A stretch of DNA of 45,449 nucleotides, taken from an uncultured Eubacteriales bacterium. Lineage in GTDB: Bacteria; Bacillota; Clostridia; Christensenellales; CAG-138. The DNA lies in NCBI GenBank assembly GCA_900544555.1, contig UQWD01000017.1, forward strand, positions 1 through 45,449, read 5' to 3'. Within the stretch, counting starts at the first letter, position 1, and each line of letters opens with the position of its first letter. Made by a program: the position numbers and the translations under genes. This document shows, one piece after another, positions 25,859 through 35,317 of the stretch. The notes under the pieces are model-generated. The model was not told the DNA's origin and searched no databases. It saw nothing but the letters and a program-made list of their open reading frames with translations.

Positions 25859-27790
25859 TTATATATCCAGGTTCGCAACCAGCTTGGAATTCTGCTCAAT
25901 AAATTCTCTTCTGGGCTCAACCTTATCGCCCATCAGAATGGTGAAAATCTCATCGGCACGTATCGCGTCCTCCAGATGCACCTTGAGCATGATGCGTTTT
26001 TGCGGGTCCATCGTGGTATCCCAAAGCTGCTCGGGGTTCATTTCACCCAAACCCTTATAGCGCTGAATCGTTGGTTTGGGATCGCGCCCTATCTCGCTGA
26101 GTGTTTCCTCAAGCTCCTCGTCGCTGTAAACATACTTTTCAAATTTTCCGCGGCTAATCTTATAGAGCGGCGGCTGCGCGATATAAACGTACCCCTTTTC
26201 AATCAGCGGGCGCATATGCCTGTAAAAGAACGTCAGCATCAGAATTCGGATATGGCTTCCGTCAACGTCCGCGTCCGTCATGCAAACGATTTTATGGTAC
26301 CTTAGCCGGCTCTCGTCAAAATCCCCGTCCATGCCCGCGCCGAAAGCGGTTATCATGGCTTTAATTTCATTGTTGGCCAATATCCTGTCCATACGCGTTT
26401 TTTCAACGTTCAGTATTTTACCGCGAAGAGGAAGGATGGCCTGAAACGCGGGATTGCGCCCCTGCTTCGCGCTTCCTCCGGCGGATTCGCCCTCAACAAT
26501 AAAAATCTCGCATTTTGAAGCGTCCTTTTCCCTGCAGTCCGCAAGCTTGCCCGGCAAGGCGGTGGAATCGAGCGCCGTTTTTCTCCTCGTTAGCTCGCGC
26601 GCCCTTCTTGCCGCGTCCCTGGCCCGAGACGCGGTAATGCATTTATCTATCACAAGCCGCGCGACTTGCGGGTTTTCCTCAAGGTATTGCGATAAATTAT
26701 TAGAAACCGCGCCGTCCACCAACGTCCTGATATAGGCGTTGCCAAGCTTGCTCTTCGTCTGACCTTCAAACTGCGGTTCGGTGAGTTTTACGCTGATAAT
26801 GCACGTAAGCCCTTCCCTTACGTCTTCGCCTGAAAGGTTCTGCTCGGATTCCTTAAGCAGCTTATACTTGCGCGCGTAATCGTTTACAACCCTGGTTAGC
26901 CCGGCCTTAAACCCGGCAAGATGGCTGCCGCCCTCGGTAGTTGATATGTTGTTGGCAAAAGTAAAAATGTTTTCATTATAGCCGTCGTTATATTGCATAG
27001 CTATTTCGACGTTCGCCGTTTCCTCGCCATTTTCATCCCTCTGCGCCTCAAAATATATAGGCTCGGGATGCAGCACCTCTTTATTTTTATTGAGGTGTTT
27101 AACGAAGGACAATATGCCGCCTTCATAGCAAAACACCTTTTTGACGGGCGATTCTCCGCGTTCGTCGCAAACGCTTATTTTTATGCCGCGGTTCAAAAAC
27201 GCAAGCTCGCGCAAACGCGCCGCCATCGTATCAAACTCATAATCCACCGCGTCGAATATACCCGTATCCGCTAAAAACGTTTCCTTGGTTCCGGTATCCT
27301 CAACGTCGCACTCGCCAACGACTTCCACCGCCGTTATTGGATCGCCGTAGCGATATTCCTGACGGTAGATTTTGCCGCCGCGCCTGACCTCCACATTAAA
27401 CCATTCGGAAAGCGCGTTCACGGCGCTCATGCCGACGCCGTGAAGTCCGCCGGACACCTTATAACCGCCGCCGCCGAACTTACCGCCGGCATGCAAAACC
27501 GTCAAAGCGACCTCAAGCGCGCTCTTCCCCATCTTTTCATGCATGTCCACAGGTATGCCGCGGCCATCGTCCTGAACCGTTACGGAATTATCTGGATGGA
27601 TGGTTATTTCAATATGCGTGCAGAATCCCGCCAATGCCTCGTCAATCGAATTATCAACAAGCTCTGTAACGAGATGGTGCAGCCCCCTCGTATCGGTCGA
27701 TCCAATATACATGCCCGGCCTTCTGCGTACGGCTTCAAGCCCCTCAAGCACCTGTATTTGTGACGCGTCGTATTCATGTTGGTTGTTCAT
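25859..27790 (-). CDS. gyrB: DNA gyrase subunit B
   Basis: ATPase subunit of gyrase. GHKL ATPase motifs are visible: ELVDNSIDEA near residue 42, DDGRGIPVD near 76 and the GGLHGVG lid near 115. The TOPRIM domain carries IVEGESAGGSA and the DADVDGSHIR acidic triad, and PLRGKILNVEK lies between them. The C-terminus ends in EFIEQNSKLVANLDI, typical of GyrB. The 643-residue length fits the Firmicutes form. AAGGAAA precedes the ATG. The remB gene ends 25 bases upstream. Confidence 0.98.
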   Translation of the reverse strand: MNNQHEYDASQIQVLEGLEAVRRRPGMYIGSTDTRGLHHLVTELVDNSIDEALAGFCTHIEITIHPDNSVTVQDDGRGIPVDMHEKMGKSALEVALTVLHAGGKFGGGGYKVSGGLHGVGMSAVNALSEWFNVEVRRGGKIYRQEYRYGDPITAVEVVGECDVEDTGTKETFLADTGIFDAVDYEFDTMAARLRELAFLNRGIKISVCDERGESPVKKVFCYEGGILSFVKHLNKNKEVLHPEPIYFEAQRDENGEETANVEIAMQYNDGYNENIFTFANNISTTEGGSHLAGFKAGLTRVVNDYARKYKLLKESEQNLSGEDVREGLTCIISVKLTEPQFEGQTKSKLGNAYIRTLVDGAVSNNLSQYLEENPQVARLVIDKCITASRARDAARRARELTRRKTALDSTALPGKLADCREKDASKCEIFIVEGESAGGSAKQGRNPAFQAILPLRGKILNVEKTRMDRILANNEIKAMITAFGAGMDGDFDESRLRYHKIVCMTDADVDGSHIRILMLTFFYRHMRPLIEKGYVYIAQPPLYKISRGKFEKYVYSDEELEETLSEIGRDPKPTIQRYKGLGEMNPEQLWDTTMDPQKRIMLKVHLEDAIRADEIFTILMGDKVEPRREFIEQNSKLVANLDI

Positions 27791-27815
27791 TGCGCCGTTT
27801 CCTTTCCAAACCTTT

Positions 27816-28085
27816 TCAATTCATTGATAATATCCCCTCTTGAGCGGAACGCTTGAACAGCGTTGAAGGCGCTGTGGAGGTGGAATAAACCCTTGTTCTG
27901 CCGCCGCTTATAGCTACGACATACGCTTTTATCCTTTTAGCGCTTGAGGCGTTGATAACTTCATCCCCGCCCGTCGCATTATGAATAAACCTTCTGTTAT
28001 CCCTATTGGATAATAAGGTCTCTTTTTTTAGTATCACAATTATTTCTTCATCGGCCAGCCTCACGCCGCCTCCAATATCAAGCAT
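27816..28085 (-). CDS. remB: RemB-like (DUF370) regulator
   Basis: An 89-residue protein of the DUF370 family, related to B. subtilis YaaB/RemB and the biofilm matrix regulator RemA. The segment LDIGGGVRL opens the protein, and ILKKETLLSNRDNRRFI continues the family pattern. Position between recF and gyrB is exactly where remB lies in B. subtilis and many Clostridia. A role in matrix gene control is known only for RemA/RemB in Bacillus and is not shown here. GGGGAG precedes the ATG. Confidence 0.88.
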   Translation of the reverse strand: MLDIGGGVRLADEEIIVILKKETLLSNRDNRRFIHNATGGDEVINASSAKRIKAYVVAISGGRTRVYSTSTAPSTLFKRSAQEGILSMN

Positions 28086-28118
28086 ACATCTCCCCTTATT
28101 ATTGACAGATTATCCCAT

Positions 28119-29198
28119 CTAAGTACTATCTTCCTTTATTTGTCCGTTTGCGCATGTAAACGCTTTTGCTCTCATGAGCTTAACAACCTTAGCATCCAAT
28201 TCCGATGCTGAAGTTAAAAAGCACTGGCATTTCTCAACGCTGTCAATCAGCTTTCTCTTTCTTTTCTCATCCAGCTCCGACAGCACGTCATCCAGCAGCA
28301 GCACGGGGTATTCCCCCTTAACGGCGTAAACAAGCTCAATTTCACTCAGCTTCATCGCTAAAGCCGCGGTTCTCTGCTGACCCTGCGATCCAAAATACCT
28401 TATATCGCTTCCATTAATTAAAATTGATATATCATCCCTGTGAGGGCCGGTTCCGGTATATCCGCGCCTTCTGTCCTCATCAAGATTTCGCTTCAGGCTT
28501 TCACCAATATATAAAGCCCCTTCGTTTCTTTCATAGCTAATCTCAAGCCGCTCAGCTCCGCCGGATATATCTGTGTATATCCCGTCCGCATATACGGGAA
28601 AGATTTTAAAAAAATCCTCCCGCCTCTTTACAACCTCCCCGCCGTATTTGGCGAGCTGCGAATCCCAGGACCGTATAAGATCTAAGGGCGCGGACAAATC
28701 CTTTATCAGCGCGTTTCTCTGCTTAAGCGCGGCATTGTACTGCTGAAGCGCATAATAATATGAGGGATGAAGCTGGCTTATCCCCATATCCAAAAAACGC
28801 CTTCTCTCTGCCGGCCCGCCTTTAATAAGGCTCATGGATTCCGGCGAAAAAAGCACTGCGTTTAAAACGCCCATCAACTCGCCGGAGCGCTCGCACAACG
28901 CCCCGTCGACGCATATCCTCCTGCGCTCGTTTACAAAAAGGCGTATCTCAATCCTGTGCGCCCCGGTTGCGTTTGAAATATCCACACCGATATAAGCGCC
29001 GCGCGCTTCCCTGTTAATCAGGTCCTTATCCCTTTTCGTTCGGTGGGATCGACCGACGGCACAAAGAAAAATGGATTCTATCAGGTTTGTTTTTCCCTGC
29101 CCATTCTCCCCGCTAATTAGGTTTAAGCTGCCGCCGGGGCTGATTGTAAGGGATTCGTAATTGCGAAAGCCGCAAAGCCTTACACGCTCTATTCTCAC
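28119..29198 (-). CDS. recF: DNA repair/recombination ATPase RecF
   Basis: SMC-like ATPase that with RecO and RecR loads RecA at gaps. Walker A GENGQGKT is at 30-37, followed by LIESIFLCAVG; the signature FLDMGISQLHPSY and Walker B PVLLLDDVLSELD are present, as is GSQGQQRTAAL. I choose the GTG at 29198, 8 bases after GGCGG, which gives 359 residues starting VRIERVRLCGFRNYESL as in other RecF proteins. The 30-residue upstream extension of the open frame lacks family similarity and a ribosome-binding site. It lies between dnaN and remB; the S4-domain gene often found between dnaN and recF is absent. Confidence 0.94.
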   Translation of the reverse strand: MRIERVRLCGFRNYESLTISPGGSLNLISGENGQGKTNLIESIFLCAVGRSHRTKRDKDLINREARGAYIGVDISNATGAHRIEIRLFVNERRRICVDGALCERSGELMGVLNAVLFSPESMSLIKGGPAERRRFLDMGISQLHPSYYYALQQYNAALKQRNALIKDLSAPLDLIRSWDSQLAKYGGEVVKRREDFFKIFPVYADGIYTDISGGAERLEISYERNEGALYIGESLKRNLDEDRRRGYTGTGPHRDDISILINGSDIRYFGSQGQQRTAALAMKLSEIELVYAVKGEYPVLLLDDVLSELDEKRKRKLIDSVEKCQCFLTSASELDAKVVKLMRAKAFTCANGQIKEDST

Positions 29199-29362
29199 CC
29201 CATACACCGCCTTGCCGGTTTGATTATCCACACAAAAAAACGCCCCTTGCGCTGATCCCATTGTAGCACAAACCGGGCGTAAAATCAATTTTTATTATAT
29301 TATAAAGAAGCAAAGGTATCTAACTGAAGCTTTTCCTTCGTTATAACGAAGCTACCGCCCGC

Positions 29363-30475
29363 CTACATTCCGGAAAAAAGGCGAACGGGCAGGATCAAAT
29401 AGAAAAACTCATCCCCCTGCATCGGCCTCACAACGCAAGGGCTGATATTGTTATTCATATCCAGGAAAAGTTCATCATCTTCAAGGCATTTGAGCACATC
29501 GCTAAAATACTTGGAGTTAAAGGCGATATCCAGCTCGTTTCCTGTATTCGTAATCGGTATCTCCTCCTGTATCCTTCCAAGATCATTGTTCGCCGTGAGC
29601 ACAACGATCTCATCCTTAAATGAAAATTTAATCAGGTTGTTCTTCCCTTCCCTAGCCATTAAAGAAGCGCGCTCAATCGCGTCGAGCAGCTCCTGCCGGT
29701 TAATGCTCGCCCTTGTAGCGTGATCCTCGGGTAAGATCTGTTTGTATCGTATAAACTCGCCGTCCAGCAGCCGTGAAATAACGGTCGTATACCCCATATC
29801 CAGAGATACGTGCGTTTTTGAGAAGGTTAACGTAACCATATCCTCATCCCCGTCGTTGAGAATACGGCTGATTTCCGATAAGGATTTACCGGGCACAACC
29901 ACGCTCCTCTCACCGTATTCGCCGTCCAGCCTTTCTCTGCGCATGGCCAGGCGGTATCCGTCGAGCGCAACCATTGTCAGTTCATTTGCGTTAAGCTCCA
30001 TCAATACTCCGGTAAGGATGGGTTTGGTATCGTCCTGAGCTGTGGCGAAAATGGATTGCTTTATCATATCCTTAAGCGTACGCTGCTTAATCTTTACGGA
30101 AAACTGGGCGCCCACCTCAGGCATATCAGGATAATCCATAGCGGAGCTGGCCTGCAGCGTCGTCTGCGCCCTTCCGCTTTTGATGGTGACGGTATTTTCC
30201 TCGTTAGAGATATAAACGCTGTCGCCCGGAAGCTTTTTCGCCATTTCAGAGAAAATTCTGCCAGGCAGTACGATGGCGCCTTCCTCTTCAACCGTAGCGG
30301 GAAGTATGGTTTCTATCTGCAAAGACAGATCGGAGCATTTAAGCAATATGCTTCCCTCGTAAGCGGCGATATAAATACCTTCAAGAATCGTCATGGAGTT
30401 TGAGCGGCTGGACATCGCCTTAATGACGGTGGATATGCCGGCGTTGAGCTCCGTAGTGTCAATATAAAAACGCAT
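29363..30475 (-). CDS. dnaN: DNA polymerase III sliding clamp (beta)
   Basis: Ring-shaped processivity clamp of the replicative polymerase. The three repeated clamp domains can be followed through the 370 residues. Typical segments are PGRIFSEMAKKLP, TGVLMELNANELTMVALDGYRLA and the C-terminal DEFFYLILPVRL. The start is unambiguous: GAGGAGG sits just upstream of the ATG. It lies 249 bases downstream of dnaA, separated by the second DnaA-box cluster, and is followed by recF after a 164-base spacer. Confidence 0.97.
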   Translation of the reverse strand: MRFYIDTTELNAGISTVIKAMSSRSNSMTILEGIYIAAYEGSILLKCSDLSLQIETILPATVEEEGAIVLPGRIFSEMAKKLPGDSVYISNEENTVTIKSGRAQTTLQASSAMDYPDMPEVGAQFSVKIKQRTLKDMIKQSIFATAQDDTKPILTGVLMELNANELTMVALDGYRLAMRRERLDGEYGERSVVVPGKSLSEISRILNDGDEDMVTLTFSKTHVSLDMGYTTVISRLLDGEFIRYKQILPEDHATRASINRQELLDAIERASLMAREGKNNLIKFSFKDEIVVLTANNDLGRIQEEIPITNTGNELDIAFNSKYFSDVLKCLEDDELFLDMNNNISPCVVRPMQGDEFFYLILPVRLFSGM

Positions 30476-30724
30476 ATAAACCTCCTCATTTATATATGTA
30501 TCAATTTAATTTAAACAGAAGCCGTTGTAGTAGGGCCTATGGATAATGTGGAAAACATCCTCTTACGCCCATTAATGCTGTAAACTTCGTGTTGATAACC
30601 ATGTATGGATTCCTGTGAAAAAATACGAAGGTTATCAACATACTCGACATCATCCACATTATCACAAACAACCCGCGCCCGCTTTTTGTGGATTGTGGAT
30701 GGATGTGTGTATACAATAGCAACC
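30476..30724. other. oriC: oriC candidate, dnaA-dnaN DnaA-box cluster
   Basis: At least seven 9-mers match the DnaA box TTATCCACA or its complement with one or two mismatches. They are at 30538, 30547, 30590, 30632, 30650, 30687 and 30694. The pair at 30590 (TGTTGATAA) and 30632 (TTATCAACA) is inverted. In B. subtilis the unwinding region lies in the equivalent dnaA-dnaN interval, so this is the likely initiation site. Confidence 0.75.
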
Positions 30725-32044
30725 CTATTTTTCAATCCGTTTCATGATATCCTCAAGCTTGACGGCCAAATCGGGTTTCATCTGCAATTCCGACGAAATC
30801 TTGTCGTACGCGTTTATTACGGTCGTATGATCCCTTCCCCCGAAGCAGCCGCCGATATCGGATAAGGATAAATCCGTCATCGTACGTATGAGGTACATGG
30901 AGATATGCCTTGGAAACACGACTTTTTTATCCTTACGCTTCCCGATAAGATCCTTAACGTCGATGGAAAAATAATCGGCCACAATCTGCTGTATAAGCTC
31001 CGGCGTTATTTTCATCTTGCCGCCGTCGGGTAAAATATCCTTCAGCGCGGTTTCCGCCAGCTTCAAGGAGATTTCCTGCTTTGTGAGCACGGAGTAAGCG
31101 ATTACCCTGTTTAAGGAGCCTTCCAGCTCGCGGATATTCGAATTTACCTTCTCCGCGATGAAGGAAAGCACATCTGAATCAACATCCAGAGTCTCCATCT
31201 TGGCTTTGTTCCGTAAAATTGCGATACGCGTCTCCAGATCGGGAGGCTGAATGTTTGCTATAAGCCCCCATTCAAAACGCGTGCGGAGCCGTTCCTCAAG
31301 CGTTGGGATATCCTTTGGAGGCTTGTCCGAGGTGATGATGATCTGCCGGTCATAATCCCTTAAGGCGTTAAAAGTATGGAAAAACTCCTCCTGTGTGCTT
31401 TCCTTACCGGCGATAAACTGAATATCGTCAACCATCAGCACGTCGACATTGCGGTATTTATCCCTGAACTGCGCGTTTCGATTGCTTTGAATGGATTGTA
31501 TCAGCTCGTTGGTAAACGTTTCGCTGGTAATGTAGGAGATCTTGGCTAAAGGACGCTTTTCAATAATCCTTTGCCCGATAGCGTGCATGAGATGCGTTTT
31601 ACCCAGGCCTACCCCGCCGTAAATGAAAAGCGGGTTGTACGCCTTTGCGGGGTTATCGGCGACCGCCTTGGCCGCGGCGTACGCAAAATCGTTGGATTTA
31701 CCGATTACGAATGTCTCGAAAGTATATTTAGAGTTCAGGCTGAACGAGCCGCCGCCCTCAGCCTTTATCCTTTCATTTCCCGCAGCTTCGGCCACAACGC
31801 ATGGGCTGGTAATTTCGATGGCAAGGCTTGTTCCGTTGCAGGTGTTTACAGCCTGCGCGATGGGCGTTGTATAAAACATTTTTAGCGTATTTGCGATTAC
31901 TTCGCTCTGCGCCTCCAATATCAACGTGTTATTTTCGATGGATACCGCCCGCGTCTCCCGGATATAATTATCAAAGCTGGCGCTTGTCATCTCGTTTTTT
32001 AGATATTCCTTGGTTTTATCCCAAATAAATTGTGGAGAAACCAT
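30725..32044 (-). CDS. dnaA: Chromosomal replication initiator DnaA
   Basis: AAA+ initiator that binds DnaA boxes and opens oriC. Domain I is at the N-terminus, a variable linker covers about 80-105, Walker A is GGVGLGKTH (143-151), Walker B is LMVDDIQF (203-210), and the domain IV signature GGRDHTTV is near 402-409. I start at the ATG at 32044, which has GGGGG six bases upstream, giving 439 residues beginning MVSPQFIWDK; the ATG four codons earlier has no ribosome-binding site. DnaA boxes on both sides of the gene suggest the usual autoregulation. Confidence 0.98.
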   Translation of the reverse strand: MVSPQFIWDKTKEYLKNEMTSASFDNYIRETRAVSIENNTLILEAQSEVIANTLKMFYTTPIAQAVNTCNGTSLAIEITSPCVVAEAAGNERIKAEGGGSFSLNSKYTFETFVIGKSNDFAYAAAKAVADNPAKAYNPLFIYGGVGLGKTHLMHAIGQRIIEKRPLAKISYITSETFTNELIQSIQSNRNAQFRDKYRNVDVLMVDDIQFIAGKESTQEEFFHTFNALRDYDRQIIITSDKPPKDIPTLEERLRTRFEWGLIANIQPPDLETRIAILRNKAKMETLDVDSDVLSFIAEKVNSNIRELEGSLNRVIAYSVLTKQEISLKLAETALKDILPDGGKMKITPELIQQIVADYFSIDVKDLIGKRKDKKVVFPRHISMYLIRTMTDLSLSDIGGCFGGRDHTTVINAYDKISSELQMKPDLAVKLEDIMKRIEK

Positions 32045-32378
32045 ATAAACCCCCATTTTTTGCGCAGTTGTTCACAGCCTGTGGAAAATTCTGTGGATAA
32101 AAATAAACTCCATAACGATTTATGGGTAGAGCGTATGCCCATGCGCAATTTTTTATCTATCTATGTACTATATCACAACCGATTTGGACATAAAATAGGA
32201 AATTTTGTCGGCAATATAAAATAGGGCCTATTATCGTCAAAAGACAAGAAAAATAAGGGCATGGCAGTAATATTCCTTGACATGGGCGCAGGGATTCCGA
32301 TATAATCATAAACTGATGATTTATGCGATTGATCCGTGAAAGCGGATTTCGATTATTGAGGAAAAGAGGTGTGAGGTA
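32045..32378. other. oriC: oriC candidate, rpmH-dnaA intergenic region
   Basis: Divergent interval holding a perfect DnaA box (TGTGGATAA, 32092-32100), a one-mismatch box (32080-32088) and a weaker one (32068-32076). A very AT-rich stretch at about 32101-32225 follows. Together with the dnaA-dnaN cluster this gives the bipartite origin known from B. subtilis. The dnaA promoter must also be here, but I see only a weak candidate (TATAGT near 32170, reverse strand). Confidence 0.7.
32277..32306 (+). promoter_or_regulatory. Consensus sigma-A promoter of rpmH
   Basis: Perfect TTGACA at 32277-32282 and perfect TATAAT at 32301-32306 with an 18-base spacer. It drives rpmH and probably the whole rnpA-yidD-yidC-jag run. 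Confidence 0.85.
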
Positions 32379-32513
32379 ATGCTGCAAACTTATCAGCCTA
32401 AGAAAAGGCAGAGAAAAAAGGTTCATGGGTTCCGCAAACGCATGAAAACGTCTGATGGAAGAAACGTTTTATCGCGCAGGCGCCTGAAAGGAAGAAAAAG
32501 ACTTTCCGCATAA
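32379..32513 (+). CDS. rpmH: 50S ribosomal protein L34
   Basis: A 44-residue, very basic ribosomal protein. The sequence MLQTYQPKKRQRKKVHGF followed by RKRMKTSDGRNVLSRRR is characteristic of L34. GAGG lies upstream of the ATG, and a consensus promoter is 73 bases before it. It is the first gene of the rightward origin cluster and was below the usual ORF length cut-off. Confidence 0.97.
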   Translation: MLQTYQPKKRQRKKVHGFRKRMKTSDGRNVLSRRRLKGRKRLSA

Positions 32514-32609
32514 CGAACGGTTATACCGTTTTACGGCAGGCATTTGCTTGCCGTGCGTTTTTCTGTGGCGAGTATGCTCAGGCCGAGGGCCGTTTTGATG
32601 TGAAAAAAG

Positions 32610-32963
32610 TTGAAACGCTGTTTTTCTTTGAAAAGGAATAAAGATTTTCGTTATGTCTACCGGGTGGGCAAATCCGTCGGTAGCCGCATTATTGTACTTG
32701 TTTACGCTAGGAATAAGGCCAATAATGTGCGAATTGGTTTTTCCGTAAGCAAGAAAATCGGCAACAGCGTTATGCGCAACCGCATTAAAAGGCGTTTGCG
32801 TGAAGCGTTTTCCCCTTTACTTCCCGAAATTAAGGTTGGGCATAGCTTGATCTTCATTGCGCGGGAGCCGATAAAAGGGGAAGAATTTATACAGATCCAA
32901 AATACTTTGCGTTATTTGCTGCGTAAGGCGGATTTGTTATTAAAAGAAGCGGACGGTCAATGA
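32610..32963 (+). CDS. rnpA: Ribonuclease P protein component
   Basis: Protein subunit that helps the RNase P RNA cut tRNA leaders. The 117-residue chain has the RNR-type signature NSVMRNRIKRRLREAF (about residues 52-67) and the N-terminal LKRNKDFRYVYRVGKS pattern. The start is TTG at 32610; the only in-frame ATG upstream is followed immediately by a stop, so TTG is required. The ribosome-binding site is weak. A TTG start is also known for B. subtilis rnpA. The end overlaps yidD by 4 bases. Confidence 0.95.
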   Translation: MKRCFSLKRNKDFRYVYRVGKSVGSRIIVLVYARNKANNVRIGFSVSKKIGNSVMRNRIKRRLREAFSPLLPEIKVGHSLIFIAREPIKGEEFIQIQNTLRYLLRKADLLLKEADGQ

Positions 32964-33214
32964 AAAGAGTTCTCTTATACATCATAAGGGGATATCAAGC
33001 CTATATTTCCCCCCTGCGCCCGGGCTGCTGCCGCTATCAGCCCACCTGTTCAACTTACGCGTTGACGGCTGTTGAACGTTTTGGGGCGGCGAAGGGGCTT
33101 TTGCTGGCGATATGGCGCGTATTAAGATGCAATCCTTTTTCCAAGGGAGGGTACGACCCGGTTCCTGAAATAAAGGGAAAAAAGAGTTACGAAAGAGAGG
33201 AAGCGGACGCGTGA
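32960..33214 (+). CDS. yidD: Membrane protein insertion efficiency factor YidD
   Basis: An 84-residue peripheral membrane protein that helps YidC-dependent insertion. The family segment RGYQAYISPLRPGCCRYQPTCS carries the conserved cysteines, followed by YALTAVERFGAAKG and RCNPFSKGGYDPVP. The ATG overlaps the rnpA stop, and the end overlaps the yidC start, so translation is coupled on both sides. Confidence 0.96.
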   Translation: MKRVLLYIIRGYQAYISPLRPGCCRYQPTCSTYALTAVERFGAAKGLLLAIWRVLRCNPFSKGGYDPVPEIKGKKSYEREEADA

Positions 33215-34161
33215 GCGGAGATTTCTTTTTAACTACCTGGTTTTTTCTGGGTATGCGCTGGATTTATGAGAATCTAACTGCGCAGAACGTTTTTTTAACC
33301 ATACTTATCTGTACAATTGTTTTGAGAGCCCTCACTTTTTTCTCCGATCTCAAAACGCGTAAATCCACGGCCAAAATGGCCGCTATTCAACCGGAAATTC
33401 AAAAGATACAAAAAAAGTATAAAAACGACCCGCGTATGGCTCAGCAGGCGCAGGCCAAGCTGATGAAGGAGCAGGGCGTAAGCATGTGGGGTAGCTGCCT
33501 TCCTATGCTTATTACCATGCCCTTGTTTTTCTGCTTCATCGCCGCTTTCCGCTTTTGGGGCTGCGAGCAGATGATTCAGGCTATTCTGGAAGTACATGAT
33601 ACCGGTTCGACGCAGATGTTTGAATCCTTCCGCTTTTTGTGGATAAGCAATATCTGGCAGGCGGATAACGGCGCGCTGCCTGTTGTGATGGAAGCGAAGC
33701 AGTTTTTCGCAAGCGTTTCAAACATGCAGAACCTGATTTACTTTAAGGAGAATCCCGCGGCGCTCGAGGCGTTTAAAAACCTTGGGCTTATTATTGAGAA
33801 TACATCCAATATTCCCCAAACGGCGATTGATACTTACAATAACCTTACCGCCCCGTTTCTTGAGCTTTACCCCGGAAAGAACAACGGGTGGTTCCTTCTG
33901 CCCATACTTGCGGGCGGGTCAAACTTTTTATCCGCATGGCTTATGCAAAAATCACAGCCGAAGATCGAGGGGCAAGCCGCGGGCGGCGGAAAAATGATGA
34001 TGTATATTTTCCCCATCATGAGCTTTATATTCTGTTTAACGAACAACTCGGCGTTCGCAATTTATTGGACGTTGAGCAGCGTGCTCATGATTGTTACGAA
34101 TTTGCTCTTGAATAAGAAATTTCCGCGTACCGTTCCGGTAGAGGGGAGTCAAAGGTCATGA
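33211..34161 (+). CDS. yidC: Membrane protein insertase YidC/Oxa1
   Basis: Inner-membrane insertase for small membrane proteins. The 316-residue protein is the short Gram-positive form without the large periplasmic domain. An arginine in the first transmembrane helix (R39, in CTIVLRAL) matches the conserved groove Arg. The amphipathic hairpin after it carries the basic KIQKKYKNDPRMAQQAQ region. Later membrane segments include ISNIWQAD and FPIMSFIFCLTNNSAFAIYW. The start is GTG with a 4-base overlap with yidD. There is no obvious lipobox at the N-terminus, unlike many Gram-positive homologues. Confidence 0.95.
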   Translation: MSGDFFLTTWFFLGMRWIYENLTAQNVFLTILICTIVLRALTFFSDLKTRKSTAKMAAIQPEIQKIQKKYKNDPRMAQQAQAKLMKEQGVSMWGSCLPMLITMPLFFCFIAAFRFWGCEQMIQAILEVHDTGSTQMFESFRFLWISNIWQADNGALPVVMEAKQFFASVSNMQNLIYFKENPAALEAFKNLGLIIENTSNIPQTAIDTYNNLTAPFLELYPGKNNGWFLLPILAGGSNFLSAWLMQKSQPKIEGQAAGGGKMMMYIFPIMSFIFCLTNNSAFAIYWTLSSVLMIVTNLLLNKKFPRTVPVEGSQRS

Positions 34162-35117
34162 GAATAATTGAGTCACAGGGAAAGAGCATAGACGCGGCCA
34201 TATTCAACGGCCTCAGGCAGCTCGAGATATCGATTGACGAAGTAGAGATAGAGGTAGTCCAGCAAGAGACGAAGGGAATACTGGGCATCGGCGCGAAACC
34301 CGCTATTGTAAGGCTGAAGGAGAAGGAAAAGGAAGATATCAACATTTCTGAAATGCTGAAGCCTTCTGCGCGTGAATACGGAAAAAAGGGCAGAGAGCCC
34401 CGTAAGCCGCCCGCGCCAAAGCCGTCGTTTGATAAAAACCCGGCTGAGGAAAAAGTGAAGCAGCGCGCCGGGGAAACGGTTTTAATTTCGCATGCGGCTC
34501 AAATTAAAACTCAAAGCGATACCGTATCGGATGGGGCCGGCAGCGGGGACGATACGCTTAACGACAAGGAGCCCCGCCCGCAGGAGCGATTAAAGCCGCG
34601 CCCGCAGAGGAGTAAGCCGCCCGCAAAGCCGCAGCGCAATTATACAAAGGAAGCGGCCGCTGATTGCCCTGCCGCGCAATTTCTCGATGAATTGATCCGT
34701 AAAATGGGGATTGAGGCCGATATATCCGCCTGTATAGAGGATGAGGCGATTTATCTGAAGATTGATAGCCGGGCGATGGGCATGCTCATTGGTCACCGGG
34801 GCGAAAATTTGGACGCCATGCAATATCTTACCTCGCTTTATATCAACCGTAACCGCAGGGAAGCGGGTTATTTAAGAGTCACGGTTGATATAGAGGGTTA
34901 CAGGGATAAACGGGAAGAAACGCTCACGCGGCTTGCACGCAAGGTCGCCGCGCAGGTAAAAGCTTCGGGCAGACCCCGATCCCTGGAGCCGATGAACCCG
35001 TACGAGCGAAGGATACTTCATTCAACATTGCAGAACAGCCCGTTTGTGACGACGCATAGCGAAGGTGAAGAACCGAACAGGCGCGTTGTAGTTTCACCCA
35101 AAAAAGGAGCTGTTTAA
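34158..35117 (+). CDS. khpB: RNA-binding protein Jag (KhpB)
   Basis: Also called jag or EloR. It is an RNA-binding regulator linked to cell elongation and division in streptococci. Domain order: an N-terminal Jag_N domain (about 1-55, with IESQGKSIDAAI and ETKGILGIGAKPA), a Lys/Pro/Arg-rich linker (about 60-165), a KH domain (about 175-250, with GMLIGHRGENLDAMQYL), and a C-terminal R3H domain (about 255-315, with NPYERRILHSTLQ). It overlaps yidC by 4 bases. In many Firmicutes mnmE, mnmG and rsmG follow next; here they are absent. Confidence 0.95.
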   Translation: MRIIESQGKSIDAAIFNGLRQLEISIDEVEIEVVQQETKGILGIGAKPAIVRLKEKEKEDINISEMLKPSAREYGKKGREPRKPPAPKPSFDKNPAEEKVKQRAGETVLISHAAQIKTQSDTVSDGAGSGDDTLNDKEPRPQERLKPRPQRSKPPAKPQRNYTKEAAADCPAAQFLDELIRKMGIEADISACIEDEAIYLKIDSRAMGMLIGHRGENLDAMQYLTSLYINRNRREAGYLRVTVDIEGYRDKREETLTRLARKVAAQVKASGRPRSLEPMNPYERRILHSTLQNSPFVTTHSEGEEPNRRVVVSPKKGAV

Positions 35118-35149
35118 TTCGGGGATTCGGCTTAAACGGCAGATTTCTT

Positions 35150-35180
35150 GCGCGGGGCGACTGTTAGGGACGCTCCGCGC
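35150..35180 (+). terminator. Probable terminator of the rpmH-jag operon
   Basis: Ten-base-pair GC-rich stem (GCGCGGGGCG with CGCTCCGCGC, one G-U) with an 11-base loop, followed by TGTATTTATC. The T-run is poor, so termination may be partial. Confidence 0.5.
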
Positions 35181-35317
35181 TGTATTTATCACATTCGATT
35201 TGTTAGTATTGTTATAATAAGTCATTACTTGATATGATTTGAGGATAGCGTACGAATCGTTATTTGGGGATAGCGCCGCCCGTCTCCTAGAGTAAACCAA
35301 CTAAGAGAGGTAATTAT

